Of a stretch of DNA of 25,019 bases, positions 7,069-13,514 are shown piece after piece. Location: IMG/VR virus record IMGVR_UViG_3300046455_000199, positions 1-25,019 of that record; one strand, written 5' to 3'. The stretch is from a virus. The first letter of the stretch is position 1. Each line of letters begins with the position of its first letter. Below the pieces are notes generated by a model. The model was not told the DNA's origin. It saw only the letters and a program-made list of their open reading frames with translations, and did not search any database. Position numbers and translations under genes: made by a program.

Positions 7069-7240
7069 ACAAATTGTGCACGCCTGTTGAACAGCCCAAG
7101 CCCAGTAAGGCTTTGCGGTACGAAGCTCATTTCTGATACAAATATTGCAATGACCGTGACTTTTGCCAAATAAAACAACTGGTTATCGGCAAAAAACAGA
7201 GAAAACTTAAGGGCAAAAACGTCCTATCGCGCCGTAAACA

Positions 7241-7253
7241 AATCAAGCACTTA
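7241..7253 (+). promoter_or_regulatory. Candidate IHF binding site in the att region
   Basis: AATCAAGCACTTA matches the IHF consensus WATCAANNNNTTR at every specified position. IHF bends attP in lambda-type recombination. One match of this kind can occur by chance, but its place next to int supports it. Confidence 0.5.
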
Positions 7254-7347
7254 CGCAGGGTTTTGAACATAAAAACGGAAAAGACGCTGGGAGGTGGGTT
7301 CCTTCGACACACTGGCGCCCTTCATCCGTATTACCAATAAATTCCAA

Positions 7348-7385
7348 CCAGGCTACCATGCGTTACCGGCGAGATAACCGGTAAC
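7348..7385 (+). repeat. Conserved 15-base element plus inverted repeat upstream of the methyltransferase gene (copy 1)
   Basis: CCAGGCTACCATGCG (7348-7362) recurs with one mismatch at 8429-8443. It runs into an 8-bp perfect inverted repeat, GTTACCGG (7362-7369) and CCGGTAAC (7378-7385), with an 8-base loop. TACCAT inside the element resembles a -10 box, but no good -35 is evident. Possible moron promoter or regulator site. Confidence 0.45.
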
Positions 7386-7424
7386 AAGAAAGAATCTGAC
7401 AATTACGAGAGACGAGGACACTCG

Positions 7425-8402
7425 ATGTTGAGCCGGTATAAATCTGCACTGTTCCAGCATTTGAACGCCCATTCGGGCAAAGACGTGGCACCTTGGGTCA
7501 AGGCGTTCTGTCACGAAATGTTTTCCCGACCGCGCAGTGCCAGGCTCATCTATACGGCATCAGTGCGGTGCAGGACCAGAATCCGCGACCGGATCGCGAG
7601 CCGAAGTCTTCAAGGGGTAGGCCTTGAGATCGGCGCGCAGAACGTGCCGACAAAGGTCAATAGCCACGCAGCGAGAACTGAGTACATCGACCGTCTGACG
7701 CGCGAGCAAACGTCAGTGCAGTTCGGGATTCCGCTAGAGAAGCTGGTGGAAGTGACGCACCTGATCGACGGCGGCCGCCTCGAAAAATTTGAAAACGGCT
7801 CACGCGATTACCTCATTGCCAATCACGTGCTTGAGCACTTTGACGATCCGGTCGGCGCGGTCATAGAGTGGCTACGGGTTCTGGCGCCGGGCGGCCGGCT
7901 GTTTCTTTCGCTGCCTAACTTCCGCAATAACCCCTTCGACTTCCGGCGCCGGCCGCCGACAGCCCGACACTTCGAGCGCGACTTTCAGGACGCAAATCAC
8001 CGGGTGGCAAGCGCCCGCGATCACTATGCGGACCTGATCCAGTCAATCTACCAGTTCGAGGAAAGCGATCCGGTGATCTATGCAACGGCGGATAAGTGGG
8101 TCAGCGAAGGAGACCGAAACCACTATCACGTGTACGACGAGCAGGCATTTCGTGATGTCCTGAGACTCGCCGGCGAGAAGTCCGGAACTGGCCTCCAGAT
8201 CATCGATTACTTCCTGCTCGATTCTGCGTTCGAATATATCGTGGTGCTGGAGAAGGCAGCAGAACCGGGCACTATCGTATGGCCGGATCCGGTCAAAAGC
8301 CGGGCGCGCGCCGTCTCATTGCTCGCAAGACAGACAGTCGCAGACGTGATCCAATTTTATGCAGCACGCAAACAATCGAAATCCCAAGCGGCGACTGTGT
8401 GA
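7425..8402 (+). CDS. Class I SAM-dependent methyltransferase (moron candidate)
   Basis: The protein has 325 aa. SAM motif I is the variant GLEIGAQNVPTKV (66-78), typical of a subfamily of bacterial methyltransferases that begins 'LEIG-x-x-x-x-P'. EYIDRL (86-91) follows as the motif II acid. Then come ANHVLEHFDDPVGAVIEWLR (132-151) and LAPGGRLFLSLPNF (153-166), matching Methyltransf_11. C-terminal segments (FDFRRRPPTARHFERDF; NHYHVYDEQAFRDVL) resemble enzymes found among sugar and glycan genes. It has its own upstream element and lies between attP and the late genes, so it is probably a cargo gene expressed in the lysogen. Surface glycan modification (lysogenic conversion) is a plausible inference; DNA methylation is less likely because no N6A/C5 motif is present. 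Confidence 0.8.
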   Translation: MLSRYKSALFQHLNAHSGKDVAPWVKAFCHEMFSRPRSARLIYTASVRCRTRIRDRIASRSLQGVGLEIGAQNVPTKVNSHAARTEYIDRLTREQTSVQFGIPLEKLVEVTHLIDGGRLEKFENGSRDYLIANHVLEHFDDPVGAVIEWLRVLAPGGRLFLSLPNFRNNPFDFRRRPPTARHFERDFQDANHRVASARDHYADLIQSIYQFEESDPVIYATADKWVSEGDRNHYHVYDEQAFRDVLRLAGEKSGTGLQIIDYFLLDSAFEYIVVLEKAAEPGTIVWPDPVKSRARAVSLLARQTVADVIQFYAARKQSKSQAATV

Positions 8403-8428
8403 ACTGATCCCACTCGAACATTTTTAAT

Positions 8429-8473
8429 CCAGGCTATCATGCGGCCCCTGGGGATTCCCCTAGACCACGGGCC
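8429..8473 (+). repeat. Conserved 15-base element plus inverted repeat (copy 2)
   Basis: CCAGGCTATCATGCG (8429-8443) repeats the element found before the methyltransferase gene. It too leads straight into an inverted repeat: GGCCC (8443-8447) with GGGCC (8469-8473), enclosing GGGGA-T-TCCCC (8450-8460). TATCAT (8435-8440) resembles a -10 box. A small ORF starts 43 bases after the element. Confidence 0.45.
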
Positions 8474-8485
8474 TATGCGGATTAA

Positions 8486-8623
8486 ATGAAAGCCAAAATT
8501 AAAGTTATCTCGCTGATTGTTTTGTCGCCGGCAATAGCGTTCGCAGCAGTAGTCGGGTTCGCGGTGGCGACCGTGGTATTCGGCGCCACACGGTTTATCG
8601 CTGGCGGCAAGATTTACGAGTGA
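8486..8623 (+). CDS. Small hydrophobic membrane protein, 45 aa
   Basis: The frame starts MKAKIKVISLIVLSPAIAF and continues as one long hydrophobic stretch, AVVGFAVATVVFGATRFIAG, ending KIYE. The positive N-terminus and ~35-residue hydrophobic region suggest a single- or two-pass membrane peptide, or a signal-like sequence. No good Shine-Dalgarno is seen directly upstream. The stop overlaps the 3' end of the outer-spanin gene on the other strand by 10 bases. The conserved element and hairpin just upstream support a small moron gene, perhaps acting in the lysogen envelope. It may be spurious. Confidence 0.4.
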   Translation: MKAKIKVISLIVLSPAIAFAAVVGFAVATVVFGATRFIAGGKIYE

Positions 8624-8814
8624 CAGTTGGCCTGCCGGGCCTTCTCGTAAGCGATCATCCATTCCCGCGTCTGCTGTGTGTCGTGCACGCTGTATGTGCC
8701 CGTCGGAATCCATGAGCAGTCTTTGACCGTGCGTGTGACATACACCGTCTGTGGAGCCGGTTGAGGCTGCTGCGCGCATGCCGCGAGCAGAAGCAAAGCA
8801 ATCAGGTATCGCAT
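8614..8814 (-). CDS. Outer-membrane spanin lipoprotein (Rz1-like)
   Basis: The 66 aa product opens MRYLIALLLLAACAQQPQ, a lipoprotein signal peptide whose lipobox LLAAC places the lipidated Cys at residue 13. A short Pro/Gln-rich segment follows (AQQPQPAPQTVYVT), as in Rz1 proteins, and then a soluble tail rich in polar residues. Outer spanins pair with inner-membrane spanins to fuse the membranes in the last step of lysis. The ATG at 8814 is preceded by AAAGGA with 6-base spacing; the TTG two codons upstream is less likely. The gene starts just inside the 3' end of the inner-spanin gene and is last in the lysis cassette. Confidence 0.75.
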   Translation of the reverse strand: MRYLIALLLLAACAQQPQPAPQTVYVTRTVKDCSWIPTGTYSVHDTQQTREWMIAYEKARQANCHS

Positions 8815-8816
8815 GG

Positions 8817-9149
8817 TCAATCCTTTCGGAGAATGCCGAGCTTCGCAGCTTCTGCGTCCAGCTCGTCAGAAGTCATAGCGTGCGCGTCAGACTGTGCCTG
8901 CTGCGCGACCTTTACTGCATCAAGCGACTTCTGCGCTTGTTCAGCGTCGGCCGCTGATTGCGCCGCCTGTTGCTGGGCGGCTGCGGTTTGCGACTGCGCC
9001 ACGCCGATCGCGGCCTTGGTTTCATCCTGCGCCTTGGTCTTGCCAGTTGAGTTGCCGTGGAACCACGCGACAACCACGGCGATCAGCGCACCGCCAGCCG
9101 TGGCAAACGCGCCGAGATGCGCGACGATGAATGTGATGATCAGGGTCAT
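8817..9149 (-). CDS. Inner-membrane spanin (Rz-like)
   Basis: The protein is 110 aa. It has an N-terminal membrane anchor (LIITFIVAHLGAFATAGGAL to about residue 28) followed by a long Ala/Gln-rich helix (TAAAQQQAAQSAADAEQAQK) and a polar C-terminus. This type II membrane topology with a periplasmic coiled coil is the inner-spanin architecture. The ATG at 9149 overlaps the endolysin stop (ATGA); longer open frame upstream is arginine-rich noise across the endolysin gene. The adjacent downstream lipoprotein gene completes the spanin pair. Assignment rests on topology and order rather than on close sequence recognition. Confidence 0.7.
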   Translation of the reverse strand: MTLIITFIVAHLGAFATAGGALIAVVVAWFHGNSTGKTKAQDETKAAIGVAQSQTAAAQQQAAQSAADAEQAQKSLDAVKVAQQAQSDAHAMTSDELDAEAAKLGILRKD

Positions 9150-9634
9150 TCTGATAACTCCCCGCCAGCCGCCTGATACGCGACCAGCAAATGTTCGATC
9201 TGGTTTTCGTGCTGACCGTAGCCCGCGCCGGGCAGACTGGCCCACACATTCGACACCTTGGCGACCGCGGCTTCGAATGCGCCTGCATCGATCAGCGGCA
9301 GCGCGCCATGCTCGCGTAACTGCTGAAGTGCGTAGCGGTCTTGCGAGATAGGCGAGAAGTCGCGCAGGAACATTTGCGCTTTGTAGATTCGCCACCAGCG
9401 GTTGAGGATCTGGTAGCGCCCGGCCGCAGTCGAGCGCAGCGCGGTATTCAGCACGTTCGGGTGATCGGCGTAGGACTTGAACAGCAGCGGCTTCGCGGGC
9501 GTACTGCCGACGAGCACGTTGTATCCGTCGTCGCTCTCCGCGAGCAGCGCCGCGCCGATCTCGCTGACCGCGATCATGTCGAGGAAGGCGATACGGTTCT
9601 CACCGCCCGCCGTCAATGCATCAATGCGCGCCAT
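9146..9634 (-). CDS. Endolysin, lambda R-type lytic transglycosylase (GH104-like)
   Basis: This enzyme would cleave the glycan strands of peptidoglycan without hydrolysis. The 162 aa sequence parallels lambda R: FLDMIAVSEIGAALLAESDD (18-37) carries the catalytic Glu25. GYNVLVG, YADHPNVLN, STAAGRYQILNRWW, DFSPISQDRYALQQL and WASLPGAGYGQHE then follow in the same order as in lambda R. No signal peptide or SAR segment is present, so it needs the upstream holin to reach the wall. The ATG at 9634 sits inside the holin 3' end (14-base overlap). Overlap with the spanin gene downstream gives a compact holin-endolysin-Rz-Rz1 cassette. Confidence 0.93.
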   Translation of the reverse strand: MARIDALTAGGENRIAFLDMIAVSEIGAALLAESDDGYNVLVGSTPAKPLLFKSYADHPNVLNTALRSTAAGRYQILNRWWRIYKAQMFLRDFSPISQDRYALQQLREHGALPLIDAGAFEAAVAKVSNVWASLPGAGYGQHENQIEHLLVAYQAAGGELSE

Positions 9635-9908
9635 CGTCGCCCCCTTTGCGGCGGAACATGCCGCGCACCCGATCAAGCATTGCGGCCTGGCTGACGACTC
9701 GCGCCACGACGGCCAGCACAGCGCCAGCGATCGGCACCCACTGCTGACCGTGCTTCGGGAAGAACGACACGAGCGAAGGCGCAACGTTGGGGAACTGGTC
9801 TGAGATCGCCGGGATTGCTGCCAGCAGAATCACGCCGAATGCGCCGATGCGCACCGACCACCACGAGCGGATCGTTTTCAGGTCCGCGATCAGTAAATCT
9901 CGAATCAC
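9621..9908 (-). CDS. Holin
   Basis: The 95 aa product forms two hydrophobic segments: VRIGAFGVILLAAIPAI (about 19-35) and WVPIAGAVLAVVARVVS (about 58-74). Its C-terminus is highly charged (DRVRGMFRRKGGDDGAH), a regular holin feature. The GTG at 9908 is chosen because AGGTG lies just upstream and the previous gene ends at 9917. A longer frame would run into that gene. Located directly before the endolysin, it would make the inner-membrane lesion that times lysis. The TIRSWWSVRIGAFG motif resembles holins of other proteobacterial phages. Confidence 0.8.
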   Translation of the reverse strand: MIRDLLIADLKTIRSWWSVRIGAFGVILLAAIPAISDQFPNVAPSLVSFFPKHGQQWVPIAGAVLAVVARVVSQAAMLDRVRGMFRRKGGDDGAH

Positions 9909-9916
9909 TCTGCACC

Positions 9917-10291
9917 TCACGAATTCAAACGCGACTTCACGTAAAACCAGAGCGCCGCGCCCATCATCAGGATCAGCGCCCACATCCCTTTCTTCGCCAG
10001 CTCTGCGCGTAACTCGTCGTAGAACTTGGTACGCGCTTCCATCTTTTTGATCACGGCCTCGTGATAGCGGCGATGCCCTTCCCAGTCACCGTCTGGAAAA
10101 CCTTTCGCCAGATCGTCAACGCGGTCGATCAACACCTTCACGTCCTTTTCCAGCACTTCGAGAGAACTGGTGTTTTCAACATGCCGCGTCCCGATCTCGT
10201 CGCGCAGTGCATCGAGTGCGTCGACGACGGCGCGGAACGATTCGCCATCGGTATGCGGCGGCTCGGTGTATCTGCTCACGGCGCCGCCCAT
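9917..10291 (-). CDS. Membrane-anchored coiled-coil protein, possible second holin or holin regulator
   Basis: The 124 aa protein has a soluble, heptad-like N-terminal region (SFRAVVDALDALRDEIG; LEVLEKDVKVLIDRVDDLAK). A single C-terminal transmembrane helix follows (GMWALILMMGAALWFYV, about 101-117) with the basic tail KSRLNS. This tail-anchored shape is common in lysis-cassette membrane proteins of unknown role. The ATG at 10291 is preceded by GGAGAGG. It lies nine bases upstream of the holin start, so a function as antiholin, pinholin-like partner or membrane organiser is plausible but unproven. Confidence 0.6.
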   Translation of the reverse strand: MGGAVSRYTEPPHTDGESFRAVVDALDALRDEIGTRHVENTSSLEVLEKDVKVLIDRVDDLAKGFPDGDWEGHRRYHEAVIKKMEARTKFYDELRAELAKKGMWALILMMGAALWFYVKSRLNS

Positions 10292-10306
10292 CCTCTCCGC
10301 GCCCCT

Positions 10307-11101
10307 TCAGCGCGGCCGGCGCGCACGCAGGAACCCCGAGCACTGCATCGTGCTTACCCCGAATCCGGCGCTACCAACTGCATATGCCGTGATTCCCGAT
10401 GGAGAATTGAACCGAACTGTTGGGAGTGCCACCGCTTGCGATACGCCGGTTGTGCCGCCTCCAGTCGCGACGTAGTTCGGGAATGCCGCGGCCGTCGCCG
10501 ATGCGGAAGTGAGACTGCTGTTCAGCGATTGAACGGTCGTCGTACCGGCAGGGATATAGACGATGACGCCGGTCACGTCCCAATCGCCAGCGGTCAACGT
10601 GAGGCTCGCGCAGTTCGCTGCGGTGCCGCTCGTCATGCTGGTGTTCACCGTCTGCGCGTTCACGTATTCGCCAAAACTACCCGCAGCCGGATTGTCATTC
10701 GTCGCCGTGCCTTTGATGCCGACCGTAGCGGCCGGCGTGATGAGGCCGGTTGCCGAGAGCGTTGAGAAGGACTGACCCAGCGTCCATGTGTTAGCCGTGC
10801 TCAGAAGCGGGATAGTCGCTCCGCTTGTTCCGGTGTTGACCGTCGCCGAAGTGCCAAGACCGAGATTCGTGCGCGCGTTTGTGGCAGTCGTGGCGCCCGT
10901 ACCGCCATTGGTGATGGCGAGAGTACCTGTGATGCCGGTTAGCGGCACAGCGCCCCATACAGGTGCTGTGCTCGCGCCTGTAGATACGATCGCCTGACCA
11001 GCCGTCGAGCCAGCGGGATTGAGCAGCGAAACCGGGTTGAGTGTCGCCGCCGAAGCGGTGAGAGCGAGCAGCGAGGCAAAGATTGCGAAGATGCGTTTCA
11101 T
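10307..11101 (-). CDS. Fibre-like protein with an N-terminal Sec signal peptide
   Basis: Residues 1-18 (MKRIFAIFASLLALTASA) form a textbook signal peptide with an AxA cleavage site. Then comes a low-complexity Thr/Ala/Gly-rich protein containing ITNGGTGATTATNARTNLGL (about 64-83), a repeat very common in phage tail fibres. A C-terminal beta-rich domain contains LTLTAGDWDVTGVIVYIPAG, which resembles fibre or receptor-binding tips. The 264 aa gene follows the tailspike by 9 bases; its Shine-Dalgarno AAGGGA is next to the tailspike stop. Virion fibres do not need export, so the signal peptide is odd. The product may be secreted, or the hydrophobic start may not be cleaved. No chaperone gene is visible nearby. 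Confidence 0.75.
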   Translation of the reverse strand: MKRIFAIFASLLALTASAATLNPVSLLNPAGSTAGQAIVSTGASTAPVWGAVPLTGITGTLAITNGGTGATTATNARTNLGLGTSATVNTGTSGATIPLLSTANTWTLGQSFSTLSATGLITPAATVGIKGTATNDNPAAGSFGEYVNAQTVNTSMTSGTAANCASLTLTAGDWDVTGVIVYIPAGTTTVQSLNSSLTSASATAAAFPNYVATGGGTTGVSQAVALPTVRFNSPSGITAYAVGSAGFGVSTMQCSGFLRARRPR

Positions 11102-11110
11102 GTTGGTCCC

Positions 11111-13228
11111 TTAGTTGGTGATTCGAAGCGTGCGAAAGCCGGAGCCGCCACTGTCTGCCGCGCCGTACTGAACAGACTTCAGTGACGAGCCGTAATAGAC
11201 GTCGAGTTCGTTGAAAGCCGCCTTCTCGTTGGTTGGCTGCATCTGCACACTCGACTGCTGGCACAGAAGCGTTTCCGTACCGGTGATCTGGTAGGAGGTG
11301 ACGTTGCTGATGTTGTAAGGACCGGTCATCGACGTGGACTGGTTGAACGACCAGAAAATGTTGTTGGACATGCGCACGATCTGGCATTTATCGATGAGCA
11401 GCATTGACGGCATTGTGTGCGACGTCGTCGCCAGAAACAGGCAGTTCGTGAAGTTGGCGAAGCTCAGTCCGTAGCCGCTCGGGAATGCGCTGCTTGCACC
11501 CTCGCATGTCACGAGCGGCTGTGATGTGCCGACGTACGTCACGAACTCGCATTCCACGCAGTCGATACCCGCGTCGAACAGGTTCGTATCGTCATGGCCA
11601 TGCGCATAGAAAGCGCAACCTGATACCGGCGGCGCAATGTAGTTCGGGTTCGTCGTGAGGCTCGACTGGATCGAGACGCCGAAATAGGTGTTGATGCAGC
11701 GAACGTATTTCGACCCATCGACATTAATCGGCAGGTTGCAGTAGTCGAACAGGCAGTTGACGAAGCGCGCCCACTGGCTTTGCTGGAGCAGCACGCCTGT
11801 TGCGCAGACTGTCCACTCGCAGTTGACAAAGCGGACATTTTCTCCTCCCTCTCGGGCCGGATTGACCGAATACAGGTTTTGCGCGAATCCGAATCCGACC
11901 TGTTGCCGAAACCGGGTATTGGAGACACTCCAGTTCGTGCAGCCGCTCGCGATGACGCCGTTGATGTTCGAATAGAACCAGCAGTTATCGATCGTCACCG
12001 AAATAATGTTTTGTGCGAGCAGCCCATTAAGGCCATAGAAGCGGGCGCTTTTCATCTCGAAACAGTCGATAAACGAGGTCGCTACCTGAGCGGCCACCGT
12101 CAGCGCGAAAGCGCCTGTGCTGGTGCCGTAGGTGCTGAAGTTGACGCCTTCGACATAGAAGAACGGCGCGACGTTGGTCAGCGGCGTGGCCGTGTCCGCC
12201 GACGGCGGGAAAAGCAAGTCCTGATACAGCAGGTTGCCGACGAGCATTCCATCGCTATTGCCTTTCAGGAACAGACGCCCTGTCATCGTTCCCGCACTCG
12301 GTAGATAGAAGTTACCCGCGTCGATGAAAAGCGTCTGGTTAAGGGAGGCCTGCGCCGCGGCGACCGCATTATTGAATGCCGTGCTGTCGTCGGTGCCGGT
12401 CGCGGTCGACACAACCCAGTCGCCCTTCGCGCCGAACTGGCGCAGCCGCAGTGGGCTCGCCTGGTTCAGATGCCAGCGGCGCCCGAGTGTGTCGACGATG
12501 ATCGAGCCACCGTTGTCTGCAGACGTCGTGTCGGTCGAGCTGACGTCGTAACTGCCGCCGCCGCCGTCTGACGGTGCGTAATAGCCTTCGACATAGGCGC
12601 TGACGTAGTTCGCATTGTTGACCGCGCGCAGCAGCGCAATCGACGAGAAGTTGCGACGCAGCGGCAGCCCCCATGCGAGCTGCTTGTCGCCAACGGTGCC
12701 ATCGCCAGGAGTACCGATCGCGATTGTCGTACCGACCTTCACGTTGACTTCCTGAACGCCGACCGGGATCGGTGACACGAAGTTGATCGTCGCGCCATCC
12801 AGAGACTGGATCTGGTCATCTGCCTGATACGACGCGTCGAAGAAAACCCACATGTTCGAGATCGACCCCGGCGTAACCGGCAACGTCAATTGCGTCGACA
12901 CACCCGGCGTGAAATCCGTGCCGGCCACAAAGCGAACATCGGTGATATTGCCGGTGAGCGCCGAATTCGGGTCTTCGGTGATCTGATCCCAGATCGTGAC
13001 GCCAGCGGCATCCTTGACGATCTGGCGATATACCCCCGATCCCCAGATCAGCGCCTGCCCGCGGCTATCGAGCAGAACCGGGTTCGTGTTTGCGATCGTG
13101 CCGGCGGGGTCCTGGAACGTCGCTTTCGGGTTCAGCGTTCCCGGGAAATAAAAGCCGACTGAGCCGCTCGCAAGAGGTAGCCCGTTCTGGTCGATAAACT
13201 GACTTTTGGCATTCGGCAGGATTTGCAT
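11111..13228 (-). CDS. Tailspike with right-handed beta-helix domain
   Basis: The 705 aa protein begins with a phage tail-attachment region, MQILPNAKSQFIDQNGLPLA, and continues with GYFYFPGTLNPKA-like and YRQIVKDAAGVTIWDQI segments found at the N-termini of many tailspikes and fibres. Residues 102-167 are a small beta domain also present in the 169-aa virion protein encoded at 19314-19823. From ~260 to 620 there are repeated short strands with Asn/Asp and Cys turns (FYVEGVNFSTYGT; NISVTIDNCWFYSNINGVIA-type rungs), indicating a pectate-lyase-like beta-helix. Many podovirus tailspikes use such folds to bind or depolymerise surface polysaccharide. The start is preceded by GAGG immediately after a terminator hairpin. 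Catalytic residues cannot be assigned. Confidence 0.88.
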   Translation of the reverse strand: MQILPNAKSQFIDQNGLPLASGSVGFYFPGTLNPKATFQDPAGTIANTNPVLLDSRGQALIWGSGVYRQIVKDAAGVTIWDQITEDPNSALTGNITDVRFVAGTDFTPGVSTQLTLPVTPGSISNMWVFFDASYQADDQIQSLDGATINFVSPIPVGVQEVNVKVGTTIAIGTPGDGTVGDKQLAWGLPLRRNFSSIALLRAVNNANYVSAYVEGYYAPSDGGGGSYDVSSTDTTSADNGGSIIVDTLGRRWHLNQASPLRLRQFGAKGDWVVSTATGTDDSTAFNNAVAAAQASLNQTLFIDAGNFYLPSAGTMTGRLFLKGNSDGMLVGNLLYQDLLFPPSADTATPLTNVAPFFYVEGVNFSTYGTSTGAFALTVAAQVATSFIDCFEMKSARFYGLNGLLAQNIISVTIDNCWFYSNINGVIASGCTNWSVSNTRFRQQVGFGFAQNLYSVNPAREGGENVRFVNCEWTVCATGVLLQQSQWARFVNCLFDYCNLPINVDGSKYVRCINTYFGVSIQSSLTTNPNYIAPPVSGCAFYAHGHDDTNLFDAGIDCVECEFVTYVGTSQPLVTCEGASSAFPSGYGLSFANFTNCLFLATTSHTMPSMLLIDKCQIVRMSNNIFWSFNQSTSMTGPYNISNVTSYQITGTETLLCQQSSVQMQPTNEKAAFNELDVYYGSSLKSVQYGAADSGGSGFRTLRITN

Positions 13229-13236
13229 GTGGGCCT

Positions 13237-13267
13237 CAAAACAAAAGGCCGCCTCTGCGGGCGGCCT
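13237..13267 (-). terminator. Rho-independent terminator abutting the tailspike start (tandem, second)
   Basis: AGGCCGCC (13246-13253) pairs with GGCGGCCT (13260-13267), an 8-bp GC-rich stem with a 6-base loop. On the minus strand it is followed by TTTTGTTTT. The T tract runs almost into the tailspike Shine-Dalgarno. Confidence 0.7.
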
Positions 13268-13272
13268 ATAAT

Positions 13273-13297
13273 AAAAAAGCCCTCACAGGGAGGGCTT
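13273..13297 (-). terminator. Rho-independent terminator after the ejection-protein gene (tandem, first)
   Basis: AAGCCCTC (13277-13284) pairs with GAGGGCTT (13290-13297) with a 5-base loop. On the minus strand it is followed by a T run. It lies 98 bases past the end of the muramidase-containing ejection protein gene, inside a 166-base intergenic gap. Confidence 0.7.
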
Positions 13298-13307
13298 GGG
13301 GAAATCA

Positions 13308-13514
13308 ATGAACGGCAGTCATTTCTGGGGCGACGTTTTTAGGACCATCGTGTTCTGCTTCATGGTCGTGATCATTCCGCCTGTCTATCGGTGGTTACTG
13401 CGAACGTGTGATCGCATTGACGAGAGCATTGCCCGCCGGCGCGGCGAGTGGGACCCCATACTTGGTAAGCGCATTCCCTACTGGGACCGCAAACCCAGGG
13501 CGCACGGTAAGTAG
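13308..13514 (+). CDS. Possible small membrane protein antisense to the ejection-protein 3' end
   Basis: The 68 aa frame, MNGSHFWGDVFRTIVFCFMV and onward, holds one transmembrane helix (about residues 11-27) and an Arg-rich cytoplasmic-type tail (RTCDRIDESIARRRGEWDP). GGGG at 13298-13301 gives 6-base spacing to the ATG, and TATAAT occurs at 13267-13272, though without a clear -35. The last 120 bases overlap the minus-strand ejection gene. Composition is more protein-like than most shadow frames here, but the call is tentative. A moron-type membrane protein is one possibility. Confidence 0.35.
   Translation: MNGSHFWGDVFRTIVFCFMVVIIPPVYRWLLRTCDRIDESIARRRGEWDPILGKRIPYWDRKPRAHGK

Larger units (their letters stand above)
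7069..7424. other. Non-coding AT-rich gap: probable attP region
   Basis: This 356-base stretch downstream of int is more AT-rich than its surroundings and holds no convincing ORF. It carries GGCAAAA motifs at 7188-7194 and 7212-7218 and an inverted copy (TTTTGCC) at 7161-7167, which are candidate arm-type sites. It also has an IHF-consensus match at 7241-7253. The right end contains a conserved element and an inverted repeat ahead of the methyltransferase gene. In lambda, attP lies in the same place, just beyond the 3' end of int. The core (crossover) sequence cannot be identified without the attL/attR or attB sequences, and no tRNA fragment was recognised. Confidence 0.5.

Noticed and set aside
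7069-7424. A tRNA 3' end as the attachment core
   Set aside because: No T-arm plus CCA-like sequence could be identified, so no core is called.
11111-13228. Diversity-generating retroelement acting on the tailspike
   Set aside because: No reverse transcriptase gene and no template/variable repeat pair was seen near the spike.
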